Source: Clostridiales bacterium (GTDB taxonomy: Bacteria; Bacillota; Clostridia; Lachnospirales; Lachnospiraceae). From it: a stretch of DNA of 53,734 nucleotides. The position numbers and the translations under genes were made by a program. Location of the stretch: positions 195,619 to 249,352 of the forward strand of contig JAJBTU010000015.1 in the NCBI GenBank assembly GCA_020860715.1, given 5' to 3'. The notes beneath the pieces are model-generated. The model was not told the DNA's origin, did not search any database, and saw nothing but the letters and a program-made list of their open reading frames with translations. How positions within the stretch are numbered: the stretch's first letter is position 1; each line of letters begins with the position of its first letter. Below are positions 32,911 to 41,560 of this stretch, piece after piece.

Positions 32911-33669
32911 TCAGCCTGCCATCCATCCTCCGTCTACCGGAAGTACGGCGCCGTTTACATAGCTGCTTTCATCACTTGCCAAAAACAGTGCCGCGGCTGC
33001 GATCTCTTCCGCAGTACCGGGCTGCGGGGAACAGGCTATTACTGGCTGAACACGCGCATAACCGGCCATATTCGGCTGTCCCATGGACGTCCCGATCTCC
33101 GTGGATATACCGCCCGGAGCGATCGCGTTACAGCGAATCCCGTCAGGCATATACATATAGGCCGTGTTCTTCGTCAGAGAGATCAGCGCAGCCTTTGATG
33201 CACAGTAAATGGCGCCTGCCGCTGTACGCATACCGCCAACAGAAGCTACGTTGACTATGACTCCCTTCGTGCCGTTCGCCTTGAACACATTTACTGCTTT
33301 ACGCATGGCAGCCATCGGGCCATAGACATTTACCTTCATTACCTGCTCATATCGTTCGTCAGTGGCATCACCGATCGGGCTCATGTCATCCATAACTCCG
33401 GCATTGTTGACCAGGATGTCCATCCCGCCAAACTGCTCAATGGCAAAATCAATCATCCCCTCATTTACTTCGCGGGAAGAAACATCGCCAGGATAAATAG
33501 CCACCTTCCCCGGCGCGTCTTTCAGTCCTTCCGCAAGCGCCTCAAGACGCTCTTTTCTGCGGGCTACCGCTACGACATTTGCGCCCTCTTTTGCAAAAAG
33601 TTCTACAATCGCATGACCCATACCGGATGAAGCGCCGGTAACAACTGCTGTTTTTCCGTCTAATCTCAT
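32911..33669 (-). CDS. Short-chain dehydrogenase/reductase (SDR)
   Basis: A 252-residue classical SDR: Rossmann motif TGASSGMGHAI (residues about 11-21), cofactor selectivity region VARRKERLEAL suggesting NADP(H), NNAGVMD, catalytic Ser in VNVASVGGMRTAAG and YCASK, and ending ASDESSYVNGAVLPVDGGWMAG. This is the 3-oxoacyl-reductase/glucose-dehydrogenase-like group; a bile-acid or sugar alcohol substrate is equally possible, and nothing adjacent decides. It has its own promoter (33711-33740) overlapping the end of the MATE gene and a GGAGG ribosome site. Confidence 0.9.
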   Translation of the reverse strand: MRLDGKTAVVTGASSGMGHAIVELFAKEGANVVAVARRKERLEALAEGLKDAPGKVAIYPGDVSSREVNEGMIDFAIEQFGGMDILVNNAGVMDDMSPIGDATDERYEQVMKVNVYGPMAAMRKAVNVFKANGTKGVIVNVASVGGMRTAAGAIYCASKAALISLTKNTAYMYMPDGIRCNAIAPGGISTEIGTSMGQPNMAGYARVQPVIACSPQPGTAEEIAAAALFLASDESSYVNGAVLPVDGGWMAG

Positions 33670-33710
33670 AAAACACCTCCTGATTCTGACAGTTAATAGT
33701 TCTGATATTA

Positions 33711-33740
33711 ATTATAGGCATCATAAACAGCTGTTGTCAA
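33711..33740 (-). promoter_or_regulatory. Near-consensus promoter of the SDR gene
   Basis: Minus strand perfect TTGACA at 33735-33740, 18-nt spacer, perfect TATAAT at 33711-33716. The -35 box overlaps the stop codon of the upstream MATE gene. Confidence 0.8.
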
Positions 33741-35128
33741 GAAAAAGAAGCGTTTGCTTTGTTTTCCCGGAATATTCGCTCCAGCAAAATTATCGCCGCA
33801 ATGGCAAGGATCAATTCAGCGCAGGGCTGGGCATAGGCAAGTCCATACAGCGGCCAGAAATGGTTCAGAATAAAAAGAGCAGGGATTTCCAGAACCACTT
33901 TTCTTAAAATAGCAAAAATGAGTGATTTTCTCCCCATCCCGCAGGCCTGAAATACACCCACAGCCAGAAAATCAATATTAAGGAAAGTCATACCAAGGCA
34001 CATTCCCCTCAGGAACCGGCTGCCGTAAGCGACCACCTCATCATTCTTCATAAACAGGCGGATCAGACTCTCCGAACCCGCATAATATACGACTGTCATC
34101 AGAACAATGAATGTAACACTGATTTTCGCGGTAAAGGTTACTGCCCTTTTCATGCGTTCACGGTTGCCGCTGGCATAATTATAGCCCACCAGCGGCATGA
34201 TGCCCTGCGAAATCCCCATGGAAATATACATGGGAATCATATTGATCTTCTGCGTAATACCCATGGCTGCGACCGCATTGGAACCGTAGGAGGAAGTAAA
34301 ATTGTTCAGAACTGTCATACTGGTCACATTCAGCAGATTCTGGATTGCGGCAGGAATCCCGACTGCGCAGATTCCACCGAGGATTTCCCTGTCAAAAGAA
34401 AATCTGCGCGGATTGATGCAGATGAACGTCTTGCCTCGCCGCGTCCACAACAGTACGAAAAAGTAGGCGCAGGCCACACAGTTGGAAAGAAATGTCGCCA
34501 GACCCGCACCGGCGGCGCCCATGCCCAACCCAAACGGGAGGATAAATAACGGGTCAAGGATGATATTCAAAATGCATCCGCTCATAGTGCCGATGCTTGC
34601 ATGCAATGAAGCACCTTCCGAGCGGACAAGATTTGCCAGCACTACATTCATGATCGCCGGTACCGCTCCGCAGATTGTCGTCCAGCGAAGATATTGCCAG
34701 GTAGCGGAAACGGTGTCTTCTGTCGTCCCCAGAATTCCAAGCAGCTGCACGTGAAAAATGCCTGCCGCCAGAGAGAACAGGATAGAAAGAAACAGAGCGC
34801 AGTAAAAGCTGGCCGCGGAGCTTTTTCTCACCGCCTCGTATTCCCTTTTGCCAAGATAACGGCTCATCAGGCTGGAACCGCCCACGCCAAACAGGTTGAT
34901 GACCGCGTTAAATGCCAGAAGCACCGGTGCCGCCAGAGTAACTGCAGCGTTTTCGACAGGGTCATTCAGCATCCCCACAAAATAAGTATCCGCGAGGTTA
35001 TAGATGACCATCACCAGAGAACTCAGCACGGTGGGGACAGCCATTTTCATGACCGCACGGGGAATCGGCATCCGTTCGAACAATTCCGCTTTCTGTTCAT
35101 CCATAGATTGTTTTGCTGTATCTGCCAT
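33737..35128 (-). CDS. MATE-family efflux transporter (second copy)
   Basis: A 463-residue polytopic protein with MATE signatures: IPRAVMKMAVPTVLSSLVMVIYNLADTYFVGML near the N-terminus, GGSSLMSRYLGK, and GIPAAIQNLLNVTSMTVLNNF at the start of the second half. It belongs to a different subgroup from the MATE at 25439 (NorM/DinF-like versus this VmrA/MepA-like type, judged by pattern only). Substrate unknown. No regulator gene is adjacent; the SDR gene follows but has its own promoter. Confidence 0.92.
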   Translation of the reverse strand: MADTAKQSMDEQKAELFERMPIPRAVMKMAVPTVLSSLVMVIYNLADTYFVGMLNDPVENAAVTLAAPVLLAFNAVINLFGVGGSSLMSRYLGKREYEAVRKSSAASFYCALFLSILFSLAAGIFHVQLLGILGTTEDTVSATWQYLRWTTICGAVPAIMNVVLANLVRSEGASLHASIGTMSGCILNIILDPLFILPFGLGMGAAGAGLATFLSNCVACAYFFVLLWTRRGKTFICINPRRFSFDREILGGICAVGIPAAIQNLLNVTSMTVLNNFTSSYGSNAVAAMGITQKINMIPMYISMGISQGIMPLVGYNYASGNRERMKRAVTFTAKISVTFIVLMTVVYYAGSESLIRLFMKNDEVVAYGSRFLRGMCLGMTFLNIDFLAVGVFQACGMGRKSLIFAILRKVVLEIPALFILNHFWPLYGLAYAQPCAELILAIAAIILLERIFRENKANASFS

Positions 35129-35254
35129 GTAAAGTTTATTCCTCTCTGTCCATATCAGACATATAAATAAGTTCTATTTCTGAGCACAGGCCCTTTCGCT
35201 GAAAGCAGCTATTGCATGAATTTATGCTTCATATTTATGAAAGCATGGAATATC

Positions 35255-35286
35255 CACAAAACAAGAGCGGTGAAATACCGCTCTTG
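35255..35286 (-). terminator. Intrinsic terminator of tpiA
   Basis: Perfect 10-bp stem CAAGAGCGGT/ACCGCTCTTG (35262-35271 and 35277-35286) with a 5-nt loop; on the minus strand TTTTGTG follows. Confidence 0.82.
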
Positions 35287-35323
35287 TCCTCTTTCCTTCA
35301 TTGTGCAGACCGTCTCCTGAACT

Positions 35324-36073
35324 TTATTTATAGTTGACGATCTTCCCGAATTCTTCCTTCAGAGACGCACCGCCTACCAGACCGCCGTCGATGTCCGCCT
35401 GCGCGAACAGATCCGGAGCTGTCTTCGCGTTTACAGAACCGCCGTACTGAATACGGATAGCAGCAGCCGTAGCATCATCGTAAATCTCTGCGATGCACTT
35501 ACGGATCTCTGCACATACCTCCTGCGCCTGCTCGGTCGTAGCAGTCTTTCCGGTACCGATCGCCCAGATCGGCTCATAAGCGATGACAGCTGTCTTTGCC
35601 TGATCTGCGGTCACGTTCAGGAAGCCCACCTTTACCTGCTGACGGATCCAGTCCATCGTGATGCCCTGTTCTCTCTGTTCCAGAGACTCACCGCAACACA
35701 TGATCGGGGTAAGGCCATGCTCAAACGCCTTCAGCATCTTCTTGTTTACAGTCTCACTGGTCTCAGCAAAATACTCTCTTCTCTCGGAATGGCCGAGCAC
35801 GACATACTTTACGCCGGCGTCGGTGAGCATGTTCGGAGAAATCTCGCCTGTGTAAGCGCCTTTCTCCTCAAAGTACATATTCTCAGCGCCAATCTGGATA
35901 TTGGAACCCTTTGCGGCTTCCACTACCGGGATAATATCAATCGCCGGAACACAAAATACTACATCTACTTCATCGTTTACTACGAGCGGCTTTAAGGTCT
36001 CTACCAGCTTAACAGCCTCGCTCGGAGTCATATTCATCTTCCAGTTGCCAGCGATAATTTTCTTTCTTGCCAT
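35324..36073 (-). CDS. tpiA: Triose-phosphate isomerase
   Basis: TpiA interconverts dihydroxyacetone phosphate and glyceraldehyde-3-phosphate. The 249-residue TIM barrel has the substrate Lys in AGNWKMN, the electrophilic His in [11 protein letters not shown], the catalytic Glu in [14 protein letters not shown] and the phosphate loops [10 protein letters not shown] and GGLVGGASL. It lies downstream of pgk in the gap-pgk-tpiA order but is separated from it by 293 bp of palindromic repeats. Shine-Dalgarno AGGAGA. Confidence 0.97.
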   Translation of the reverse strand: MARKKIIAGNWKMNMTPSEAVKLVETLKPLVVNDEVDVVFCVPAIDIIPVVEAAKGSNIQIGAENMYFEEKGAYTGEISPNMLTDAGVKYVVLGHSERREYFAETSETVNKKMLKAFEHGLTPIMCCGESLEQREQGITMDWIRQQVKVGFLNVTADQAKTAVIAYEPIWAIGTGKTATTEQAQEVCAEIRKCIAEIYDDATAAAIRIQYGGSVNAKTAPDLFAQADIDGGLVGGASLKEEFGKIVNYK

Positions 36074-36127
36074 GATGATTGTTCTCCTGTTCTATATAAT
36101 TTACTATAAAAGTGTCGTCAATAGACA

Positions 36128-36324
36128 GGTCTGCGTCCTCGATTCGCAGTGCGAATCGGGACAAATCGTGCCATGCTTGCATGGCTAAGAGCATGGATAT
36201 TAGACGACCTGACCGGTATGAGCAAGTAGCGCAATAGCGCGGATTGCGAATAGCGGCAGCGATTGCGTGAGTGCGAAGCACGGAGCAATCGACTTTTATA
36301 TTTAGTGGCGCCCGCGAAGCGGGC
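36128..36324. repeat. Palindromic repeat cluster between pgk and tpiA (contains copy B)
   Basis: The 293-bp gap holds no gene. It contains, in order: copy B of the 36-bp repeat (36128-36163), whose core is an 8-bp perfect hairpin (36141-36157); GCCATGC/GCATGGC (36170-36185); a nested hairpin CGATTGC...GCAATCG with inner GTGC-GAA-GCAC (36260-36291); and GCCCGC-GAA-GCGGGC (36310-36324). Several loops are GAA/TTC, suggesting one family of small elements inserted repeatedly. Confidence 0.75.
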
Positions 36325-36366
36325 ATGAAAATTCATAACTGCATTTTCCACCTGCGGCACGGCTCC

Positions 36367-37587
36367 TTACTTGTCGTCCGCTGCTACTACGCCCGGAAGA
36401 TCTTTGCCCTCAAGGAATTCAAGGGAAGCGCCGCCGCCGGTGGAGATGTGGGACATCTTGTCGCCAAAACCAAGCTGGTTTACAGCTGCCGCGGAATCGC
36501 CGCCGCCGATGATGGTGGTCGCATCCGTCTCAGCCAGCGCTTTCGCTACCGCGATGGTGCCCTTAGCAAGGGTCGGATTTTCGAATACGCCCATCGGTCC
36601 GTTCCAGACAACGGTCTTGGCGGTCTTTACAGCCTCCGCATAGAGAGCTTGGGTCTTCGGTCCGATATCCATACCCATCTTGTCAGCCGGGATTGCAGTA
36701 GATTCGTATACCGCTGTCTCAATCTCTGCGTCGATCGGGTTCGGGAACTCACTTGTCACAACCGTATCGATCGGCAGGAGCAGCTTCTTGCCAAGATTCT
36801 CAGCCTTTGCCATCATTTCTCTGCAGTAGTCAAGTTTGGTATCGTCACACAGAGAGGTGCCGATCTCATAGCCCTGTGCTTTCAGGAACGTATATGCCAT
36901 ACCGCCGCCGATGATCAGAGTGTCGCATTTCTCAAGCAGGTTGGAGATCACGTTCAGCTTGTCTGCAACCTTCGCGCCGCCAAGGATCGCTACAAACGGT
37001 CTCACCGGATTCTCTACGGCATTGCCAAGGAAATTGATCTCCTTCTCCATCAGATAGCCGACCGCACAGTTGCCGCCCTTCGCACGAACCACTTCGGTAA
37101 CGCCCGCTACGGAAGCATGAGCTCTGTGGGAAGAACCGAACGCATCGCATACATAATCATCGCAAAGGTCAGCCAGTTCTTTGCTGAACGCCTCACCGTT
37201 TTTGGTCTCCTCAGCGCCGCGGAAGCGGGTATTCTGCAGAAGTACAACATCGCCCGGCTGCATCGCTTCTACTGCAGCTGTTGCCGCCTCGCCGGTCACA
37301 TTGTAATCTGATACGAAATTTACTTCCCTGCCGAGTTTCTCGCTCAGTCTCTTTGCTACCGGAGCAAGGGATTCGCCCTCGTTCGGGCCATTCTTTACTT
37401 TGCCAAGATGAGAGCAAAGAATCACCTTTCCGCCATCCGCAATCAGCTTTTTAATCGTCGGCAGAGCCGCTACAATACGGGTTTCGTCGGTGATCTCCCC
37501 GTTCTTCAGCGGTACGTTGAAGTCGCAGCGAACCAGAACTCTTCTGCCGCTGGCATTGAAATCATCAACTGTTTTTTTATTCAGCAT
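36367..37587 (-). CDS. pgk: Phosphoglycerate kinase
   Basis: Pgk makes ATP from 1,3-bisphosphoglycerate. The 406-residue protein has the N-domain signature [64 protein letters not shown] and the nucleotide-site WNGPMGVFE plus [13 protein letters not shown] and [13 protein letters not shown] in the C-domain. Length is normal. It follows gap after a strong terminator at 37699-37728, so it is probably transcribed partly by read-through or from an unrecognised promoter. Confidence 0.97.
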   Translation of the reverse strand: MLNKKTVDDFNASGRRVLVRCDFNVPLKNGEITDETRIVAALPTIKKLIADGGKVILCSHLGKVKNGPNEGESLAPVAKRLSEKLGREVNFVSDYNVTGEAATAAVEAMQPGDVVLLQNTRFRGAEETKNGEAFSKELADLCDDYVCDAFGSSHRAHASVAGVTEVVRAKGGNCAVGYLMEKEINFLGNAVENPVRPFVAILGGAKVADKLNVISNLLEKCDTLIIGGGMAYTFLKAQGYEIGTSLCDDTKLDYCREMMAKAENLGKKLLLPIDTVVTSEFPNPIDAEIETAVYESTAIPADKMGMDIGPKTQALYAEAVKTAKTVVWNGPMGVFENPTLAKGTIAVAKALAETDATTIIGGGDSAAAVNQLGFGDKMSHISTGGGASLEFLEGKDLPGVVAADDK

Positions 37588-37669
37588 TGGATTTTCCTCC
37601 TGATTTAAATTTACTGTTCTGTATGGCAGGAGACAAACATCCTGTTATGCAGAACCGGTTTACAATCGG

Positions 37670-37689
37670 GCAGGGTGATTTTACCCTGC
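37670..37689. other. Hairpin in the gap-pgk intergenic region
   Basis: GCAGGGT/ACCCTGC 7-bp arms with a 6-nt AT loop, downstream of the gap terminator and about 80 nt before pgk. No T-run follows on the minus strand; it may stabilise the 5' end of pgk mRNA. Confidence 0.4.
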
Positions 37690-37698
37690 GCATGAAAA

Positions 37699-37728
37699 AG
37701 AGGTCCGGTCCTTTCAGACCGGACCTCT
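37699..37728 (-). terminator. Intrinsic terminator of gap
   Basis: Perfect 12-bp stem (37699-37710 with 37717-37728) and a 6-nt loop. On the minus strand TTTTTC follows. Very strong. Confidence 0.88.
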
Positions 37729-37815
37729 TCTGGGTCTTTTTCCGTAACCGCGGCCTGTCCGCACTGCGCGCAGAACCGCATACCGGTAAAACTTTGTATT
37801 ATGCCGTGCCTGCAA

Positions 37816-38829
37816 TCAGCCAAGCTCAGCGAAGTACTTGATGGTGCGGACCATCTGGCTTACATAGGAGTTCTCATTGTCATACCAGGAAACAACCTGT
37901 ACCTGAGAAGTACCATTGCCAAGGTTTACAACCATAGTCTGAGTAGCATCGAACAGAGAACCATATCTCATGCCAACGATATCAGAAGAAACGATCTCAT
38001 CGGTGTTGTAGCCGAAGGACTCGGTAGCCTGAGCCTTCATCTCTGCGTTGATACCCTCTACGGTAGCTTCACCCTTAACAACTGCGTTCAGGATGGTGGT
38101 AGAACCTGTCGGGGTCGGTACACGCTGTGCAGCGCCGATCAGCTTGCCGTTCAGTTCCGGAATAACAAGGCCGATAGCCTTTGCAGCGCCGGTAGAGTTC
38201 GGAACGATATTGACAGCGCCTGCGCGGGATCTTCTCAGATCGCCTTTTCTCTGCGGGCCATCAAGGATCATCTGATCGCCGGTGTACGCATGGATCGTGC
38301 ACATAATACCGGACTCGATCGGCATATAGTCGTTCAGAGCCTTCGCCATCGGAGCGAGGCAGTTCGTCGTGCAGGAAGCTGCGGAAATAACGGTATCTTC
38401 CTTGGTCAGAGTGGTGTGGTTTACATTGTAAACGATGGTCGGAAGATCATTTCCGGCCGGTGCGGAGATAACAACCTTCTTAGCGCCGGCTTTGATATGA
38501 GCCATGGATTTCTCCTTGGAGGTGTAGAAACCGGTGCACTCAAGAACAACGTCTACGCCAAGCTCGCCCCACGGAAGTTTGGAAGCGTCTGCCTCTTTGT
38601 AGATCGTGATGGTGTGGCCATCTACTACGATCGCGTCGTCCGTATAGGAAACAGTGTCAGCCTTCTCATATTTGCCCTGAGAAGAATCATACTTCAGAAG
38701 GTGAGCCAGCATCTTCGGGCTGGTCAGATCGTTGATCGCTACTACATCGTAGCCCTCTGCCTGGAACATCTGTCTGAATGCCAGACGGCCGATACGTCCA
38801 AAACCATTGATCGCAACTTTTACTGCCAT
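37816..38829 (-). CDS. gap: Glyceraldehyde-3-phosphate dehydrogenase, type I
   Basis: The NAD-dependent enzyme oxidises and phosphorylates glyceraldehyde-3-phosphate. The 337-residue protein has [16 protein letters not shown] at the NAD site, the catalytic Cys in [16 protein letters not shown], the catalytic His in [26 protein letters not shown] and ending [23 protein letters not shown]. It has its own promoter (38914-38942) and terminator and is followed by pgk and tpiA, so this is the lower-glycolysis cluster. Confidence 0.97.
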   Translation of the reverse strand: MAVKVAINGFGRIGRLAFRQMFQAEGYDVVAINDLTSPKMLAHLLKYDSSQGKYEKADTVSYTDDAIVVDGHTITIYKEADASKLPWGELGVDVVLECTGFYTSKEKSMAHIKAGAKKVVISAPAGNDLPTIVYNVNHTTLTKEDTVISAASCTTNCLAPMAKALNDYMPIESGIMCTIHAYTGDQMILDGPQRKGDLRRSRAGAVNIVPNSTGAAKAIGLVIPELNGKLIGAAQRVPTPTGSTTILNAVVKGEATVEGINAEMKAQATESFGYNTDEIVSSDIVGMRYGSLFDATQTMVVNLGNGTSQVQVVSWYDNENSYVSQMVRTIKYFAELG

Positions 38830-38913
38830 GATAATAATTCCTCCTATATGTGATTTTTAATAGGTAAGTGCCGGGGAAATCATCATTCGTTAAAAAATCC
38901 CCAACCTTTTGCT

Positions 38914-38942
38914 ATTCTACCTAATTTTTCCCAGAATTTCAA
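38914..38942 (-). promoter_or_regulatory. Promoter of gap
   Basis: Minus strand TTGAAA at 38937-38942, 17-nt spacer, TAGAAT at 38914-38919; leader of about 75 nt. The rest of the 317-bp gap to the PHP gene is AT-rich with a possible rightward promoter and a structured leader. Confidence 0.68.
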
Positions 38943-38972
38943 GAGCTAATATGCGTTCTAATAAAATTTTTA

Positions 38973-39001
38973 TAGACTTTTTTACGCATTTTCGTTATGA
39001 T
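38973..39001 (+). promoter_or_regulatory. Possible promoter of the PHP phosphatase gene
   Basis: TAGACT at 38973-38978, 17-nt spacer, TATGAT at 38996-39001. The leader of about 140 nt can fold: TTCCGG (from about 39018) with CCGGAA (to about 39064), enclosing a GGATTTA/TAAATTCC stem. Moderate consensus only. Confidence 0.38.
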
Positions 39002-39146
39002 ATTTTGAAATAAAGACTTCCGGACGCAGCATGAATGGATTTAACCGATAAATTCCGCCCGGAACCAGTTCTCATCATATTGCAGCAGAATACTATCAGG
39101 TGAAAAAGCAGATAACGTTTCAGATCATGAAAGGATTTACAAAATA

Positions 39147-39968
39147 ATGGATATCGTTTATGATTTTCATCTTCACTCAGAATTTTCCGCCGACAGCGAT
39201 ACCCCAGCGGAAGATATGGTACGACGTGCCTGTTCGCTTGGCCTTCAGGGTATGTGTTTTACAGAACATCTGGATATCGATGCGCCGCCCGACCCAAATG
39301 GAGCGGATTTTACGTTTCTGGATCTTGACGCGTATTTTGCGGATCTTAAAATACTCAAAGACCGATATTCCGGAATCATTCAGATAGGCAGCGGCATGGA
39401 ATTCGGTATGCTTCCGCATCTGGCCGGTGAACTCTCCTCCTTAAATCAAAACCATCCGTTTGATTTTATCATCCTGTCCCAGCATTTTGTTGCCGGCATG
39501 GATCCTTATTATCCGGAATATTTTTCCTGCAGGACAGAACGCGAAGGCTATGAAGAATATTTTCGTACGGAGTATGAATGCTTAAAAAGATTTGCTGCGA
39601 AAGATTATGATACACTTGGGCATATGGACTATATTGTTCGTTACGGCCCCAATCGGAATCAAAACTTTTCTTATCAGGCTTATTCCGATTATATCGATCC
39701 GATTCTGCGCCATCTGATCAGCCACGGCAAATGTCTCGAACTGAACACGGGCGGATATAAATACGGACTTGAGGAACCCAATCCCTGTGCGGATATTTTT
39801 CGACGTTACCGGCAGCTTGGAGGCGAACTCATTACGATTGGTTCGGATGCGCACAAACCGCAGCATCTGGCTTATGATTTTAATCGCGCCGCAGCGCTGC
39901 TTACATCCCTTGGATTTCGATATTATACCGTATTTGAGCAAAGAAAAGGACGGCAGGTCAGATTCTGA
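39147..39968 (+). CDS. PHP-domain phosphatase, histidinol-phosphatase-like
   Basis: A 273-residue PHP-superfamily metal-dependent phosphoesterase: DFHLHSEFSADSDTP at the start supplies the first metal His pair, then CFTEHLDID, GSGMEFGM, SQHFVAGMDPYYPEYF, LGHMDYIVRYGP and IGSDAHKPQHLAYDF with the last Asp-His ligands. This pattern is that of HisK/HisJ-type histidinol-phosphatases, which form L-histidinol, although no other his genes are here and related PHP enzymes act on other phosphates. The stop codon lies inside the terminator hairpin. Start has AAAGGA about 11 nt upstream. Confidence 0.85.
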   Translation: MDIVYDFHLHSEFSADSDTPAEDMVRRACSLGLQGMCFTEHLDIDAPPDPNGADFTFLDLDAYFADLKILKDRYSGIIQIGSGMEFGMLPHLAGELSSLNQNHPFDFIILSQHFVAGMDPYYPEYFSCRTEREGYEEYFRTEYECLKRFAAKDYDTLGHMDYIVRYGPNRNQNFSYQAYSDYIDPILRHLISHGKCLELNTGGYKYGLEEPNPCADIFRRYRQLGGELITIGSDAHKPQHLAYDFNRAAALLTSLGFRYYTVFEQRKGRQVRF

Positions 39969-39981
39969 CCTGCCGTTATTT
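39950..39981 (+). terminator. Intrinsic terminator overlapping the PHP gene stop codon
   Basis: Perfect 12-bp stem (39950-39961 with 39965-39976), 3-nt loop, followed by TTATTT. The last codons (GRQVRF) and the TGA at 39966-39968 are part of the hairpin. Confidence 0.85.
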
Positions 39982-40038
39982 ACAAAACAGATATCATAGC
40001 ATTGACTGCGAATGATGAGAAGCGCTAAATCATTAGAA

Positions 40039-41232
40039 TCATTCGTCATCGGAAGATTCCAGACTTTCTTCCGTGTATCCCAGTGCTTCTCCCAGCAGGT
40101 CATACCCGGCAAACGCATCTTTTATATGATACGAGCCAACATCCTCAGAAGCCCACCCGGCCGTCACAAGGATATACTCCCGGTCTCCGATCTGTGCCAG
40201 AGACGCAAGGCAAAGTCCGGCTTCCGCGGTATATCCGGTCTTCGCACCAATGATTTCTCCTCCGGTCACAATCTCATCCGCCACGTTTTTAAAGAACGTG
40301 CTCCAAACCGTAAATCCATCGGGATGTATGTCTGTAGCAGACATTACATGATAATGTGTGGTAAAAACAGTGCGAAATGTGCTGTCCTCTAAAGCTGCCT
40401 GCAGAATCAGGGCCATTTCATAAACGGTTGTGTACTGATCGTCGTCATGAAGGCCGGTGCAGTTCGTAAAATGACTCTGCGTCAGTCCCAGTTCCTCTAC
40501 CTTCTGATTCATCAGCTCTACGAGCCCATCTTCAGATCCTGCTGCTTCAATCGCAAGCTGTATGCAGCATTCAGCACCGGAAGGCAGCAGCGCTCCATAG
40601 AGCAGTTCCCGAATCACAGTCGTCTCCCCCGGCTCAAAGCCGGCCCGTGAGGCTCCCGCCGCATACAGAGCATCATAAAACTCCGTATCCATCGTTACAG
40701 AGGCATCCAGATTTTTAATATTCTCAATTGCCACCCAGACGGAGAGAATCTTTGTCATGGAAGCCGGATAAATCACTTCGTCACTGCTTTTCGCTCCCAT
40801 GACCGTACCGGTATTTTTATCAAGCAGCACCGCATGAGGGCTGTAAAGTGAATCCAGATCAACAGATACATCCGGTGCGGTATCCGCTTCTGTTTCAGTC
40901 AGATTTATCAGAGAAAAAAGCCCCGAATTGGAATGTGCAGCCGAATGATCTCCGTCCGAACCGCCCAGTATCCGTACGCCGGCAAAAGCAATACAGATAA
41001 GAAATACAAATATAACACAAAACAGCAGCATCGTTCTCTGACCACTGTTTCTTTTGCGCCTGCGGCGGTGATTTCCCGGAACACGACCGTTTCTTCTTCC
41101 GGAACTGTTACGGCTGTTCTTTCCTGTCTCACGCAATCTTCTGTTTTTTTCGTCATACCGGCTGCTGCCGTACGTTTCCGCCCTATTGCTGCGTCTGCCG
41201 TTGCCGGTAGAATTTTTATTTTCGCTTCGCAT
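40039..41232 (-). CDS. D-alanyl-D-alanine carboxypeptidase (penicillin-binding, membrane-anchored)
   Basis: A serine DD-peptidase trimming peptidoglycan stem peptides. It begins with a cytoplasmic tail of about 65 residues rich in Arg, Asn and Ser, then a single membrane segment (about 68-90, MLLFCVIFVFLICIAFAGV), then the extracellular S11 peptidase domain with the catalytic SxxK (YPASMTK), LLPSGAECC in place of the usual SxN, and IGAKTGYTAEAG for KTG. Start ATG 41232 is chosen; a TTG at 41244 would add four residues. The SGA variant instead of SGN is a noted oddity. The acidic end (EESLESSDDE) shows no amphipathic anchor, consistent with N-terminal anchoring. Own promoter at 41323-41351. 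Confidence 0.9.
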   Translation of the reverse strand: MRSENKNSTGNGRRSNRAETYGSSRYDEKNRRLRETGKNSRNSSGRRNGRVPGNHRRRRKRNSGQRTMLLFCVIFVFLICIAFAGVRILGGSDGDHSAAHSNSGLFSLINLTETEADTAPDVSVDLDSLYSPHAVLLDKNTGTVMGAKSSDEVIYPASMTKILSVWVAIENIKNLDASVTMDTEFYDALYAAGASRAGFEPGETTVIRELLYGALLPSGAECCIQLAIEAAGSEDGLVELMNQKVEELGLTQSHFTNCTGLHDDDQYTTVYEMALILQAALEDSTFRTVFTTHYHVMSATDIHPDGFTVWSTFFKNVADEIVTGGEIIGAKTGYTAEAGLCLASLAQIGDREYILVTAGWASEDVGSYHIKDAFAGYDLLGEALGYTEESLESSDDE

Positions 41233-41322
41233 GTTGCCATCCAATCTGTTTCATACACATAAGGATATCAGAACCGTACGCCAAAAATTCTCCACGACCT
41301 GCTGTTCTGAATGGATGTATCG

Positions 41323-41351
41323 ATTATACTGTGAAATTCTGCATCGGGCAA
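41323..41351 (-). promoter_or_regulatory. Promoter of the carboxypeptidase gene
   Basis: Minus strand TTGCCC at 41346-41351, 17-nt spacer, perfect TATAAT at 41323-41328; leader of about 85 nt. The rest of the 328-bp gap (41352-41460) shows only AT-rich sequence before the repeats at 41463-41530. Confidence 0.7.
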
Positions 41352-41462
41352 GCCCCAACCGGAAATTCGACATAATACCGTTTATGCCGGAAAAATTGCC
41401 GTATTTTCCAATTCTCTTTATGCAGCTCTTTTTGTTTTCCTGGATGAGCCCTGTGAAATGAG

Positions 41463-41530
41463 TGTAGGAGTGATGTAGGAATAATGTAGGAGTGACCGCA
41501 ATATTTAACACTGCGAGCCACTCCTACACA
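41463..41530. repeat. Triple 11-bp direct repeat plus inverted copy downstream of the GGGtGRT gene
   Basis: TGTAGGAGTGA at 41463-41473, TGTAGGAATAA at 41474-41484, TGTAGGAGTGA at 41485-41495, then the reverse complement CCACTCCTACA at 41518-41528. The last direct copy and the inverted one form a long hairpin with inner CGCA/TGCG pairs. It begins about 30 nt after the GGGtGRT stop and may serve as its terminator (weak T content on the minus strand). Confidence 0.65.
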
Positions 41531-41560
41531 AATCCAAAACGTTGATTTTAAGCCATTTCT

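Noticed and set aside
32911-33669. Bile-acid hydroxysteroid dehydrogenase
   Set aside because: Motifs are generic for classical SDRs; no diagnostic residues or bile-acid genes nearby allow that assignment.
36089-36121. tpiA promoter TTGACG-17-TATATA
   Set aside because: The predicted start point would fall inside the Shine-Dalgarno, so this spacing cannot produce a functional leader.
41463-41530. CRISPR array
   Set aside because: Units are 11 bp and directly adjacent, without spacers.
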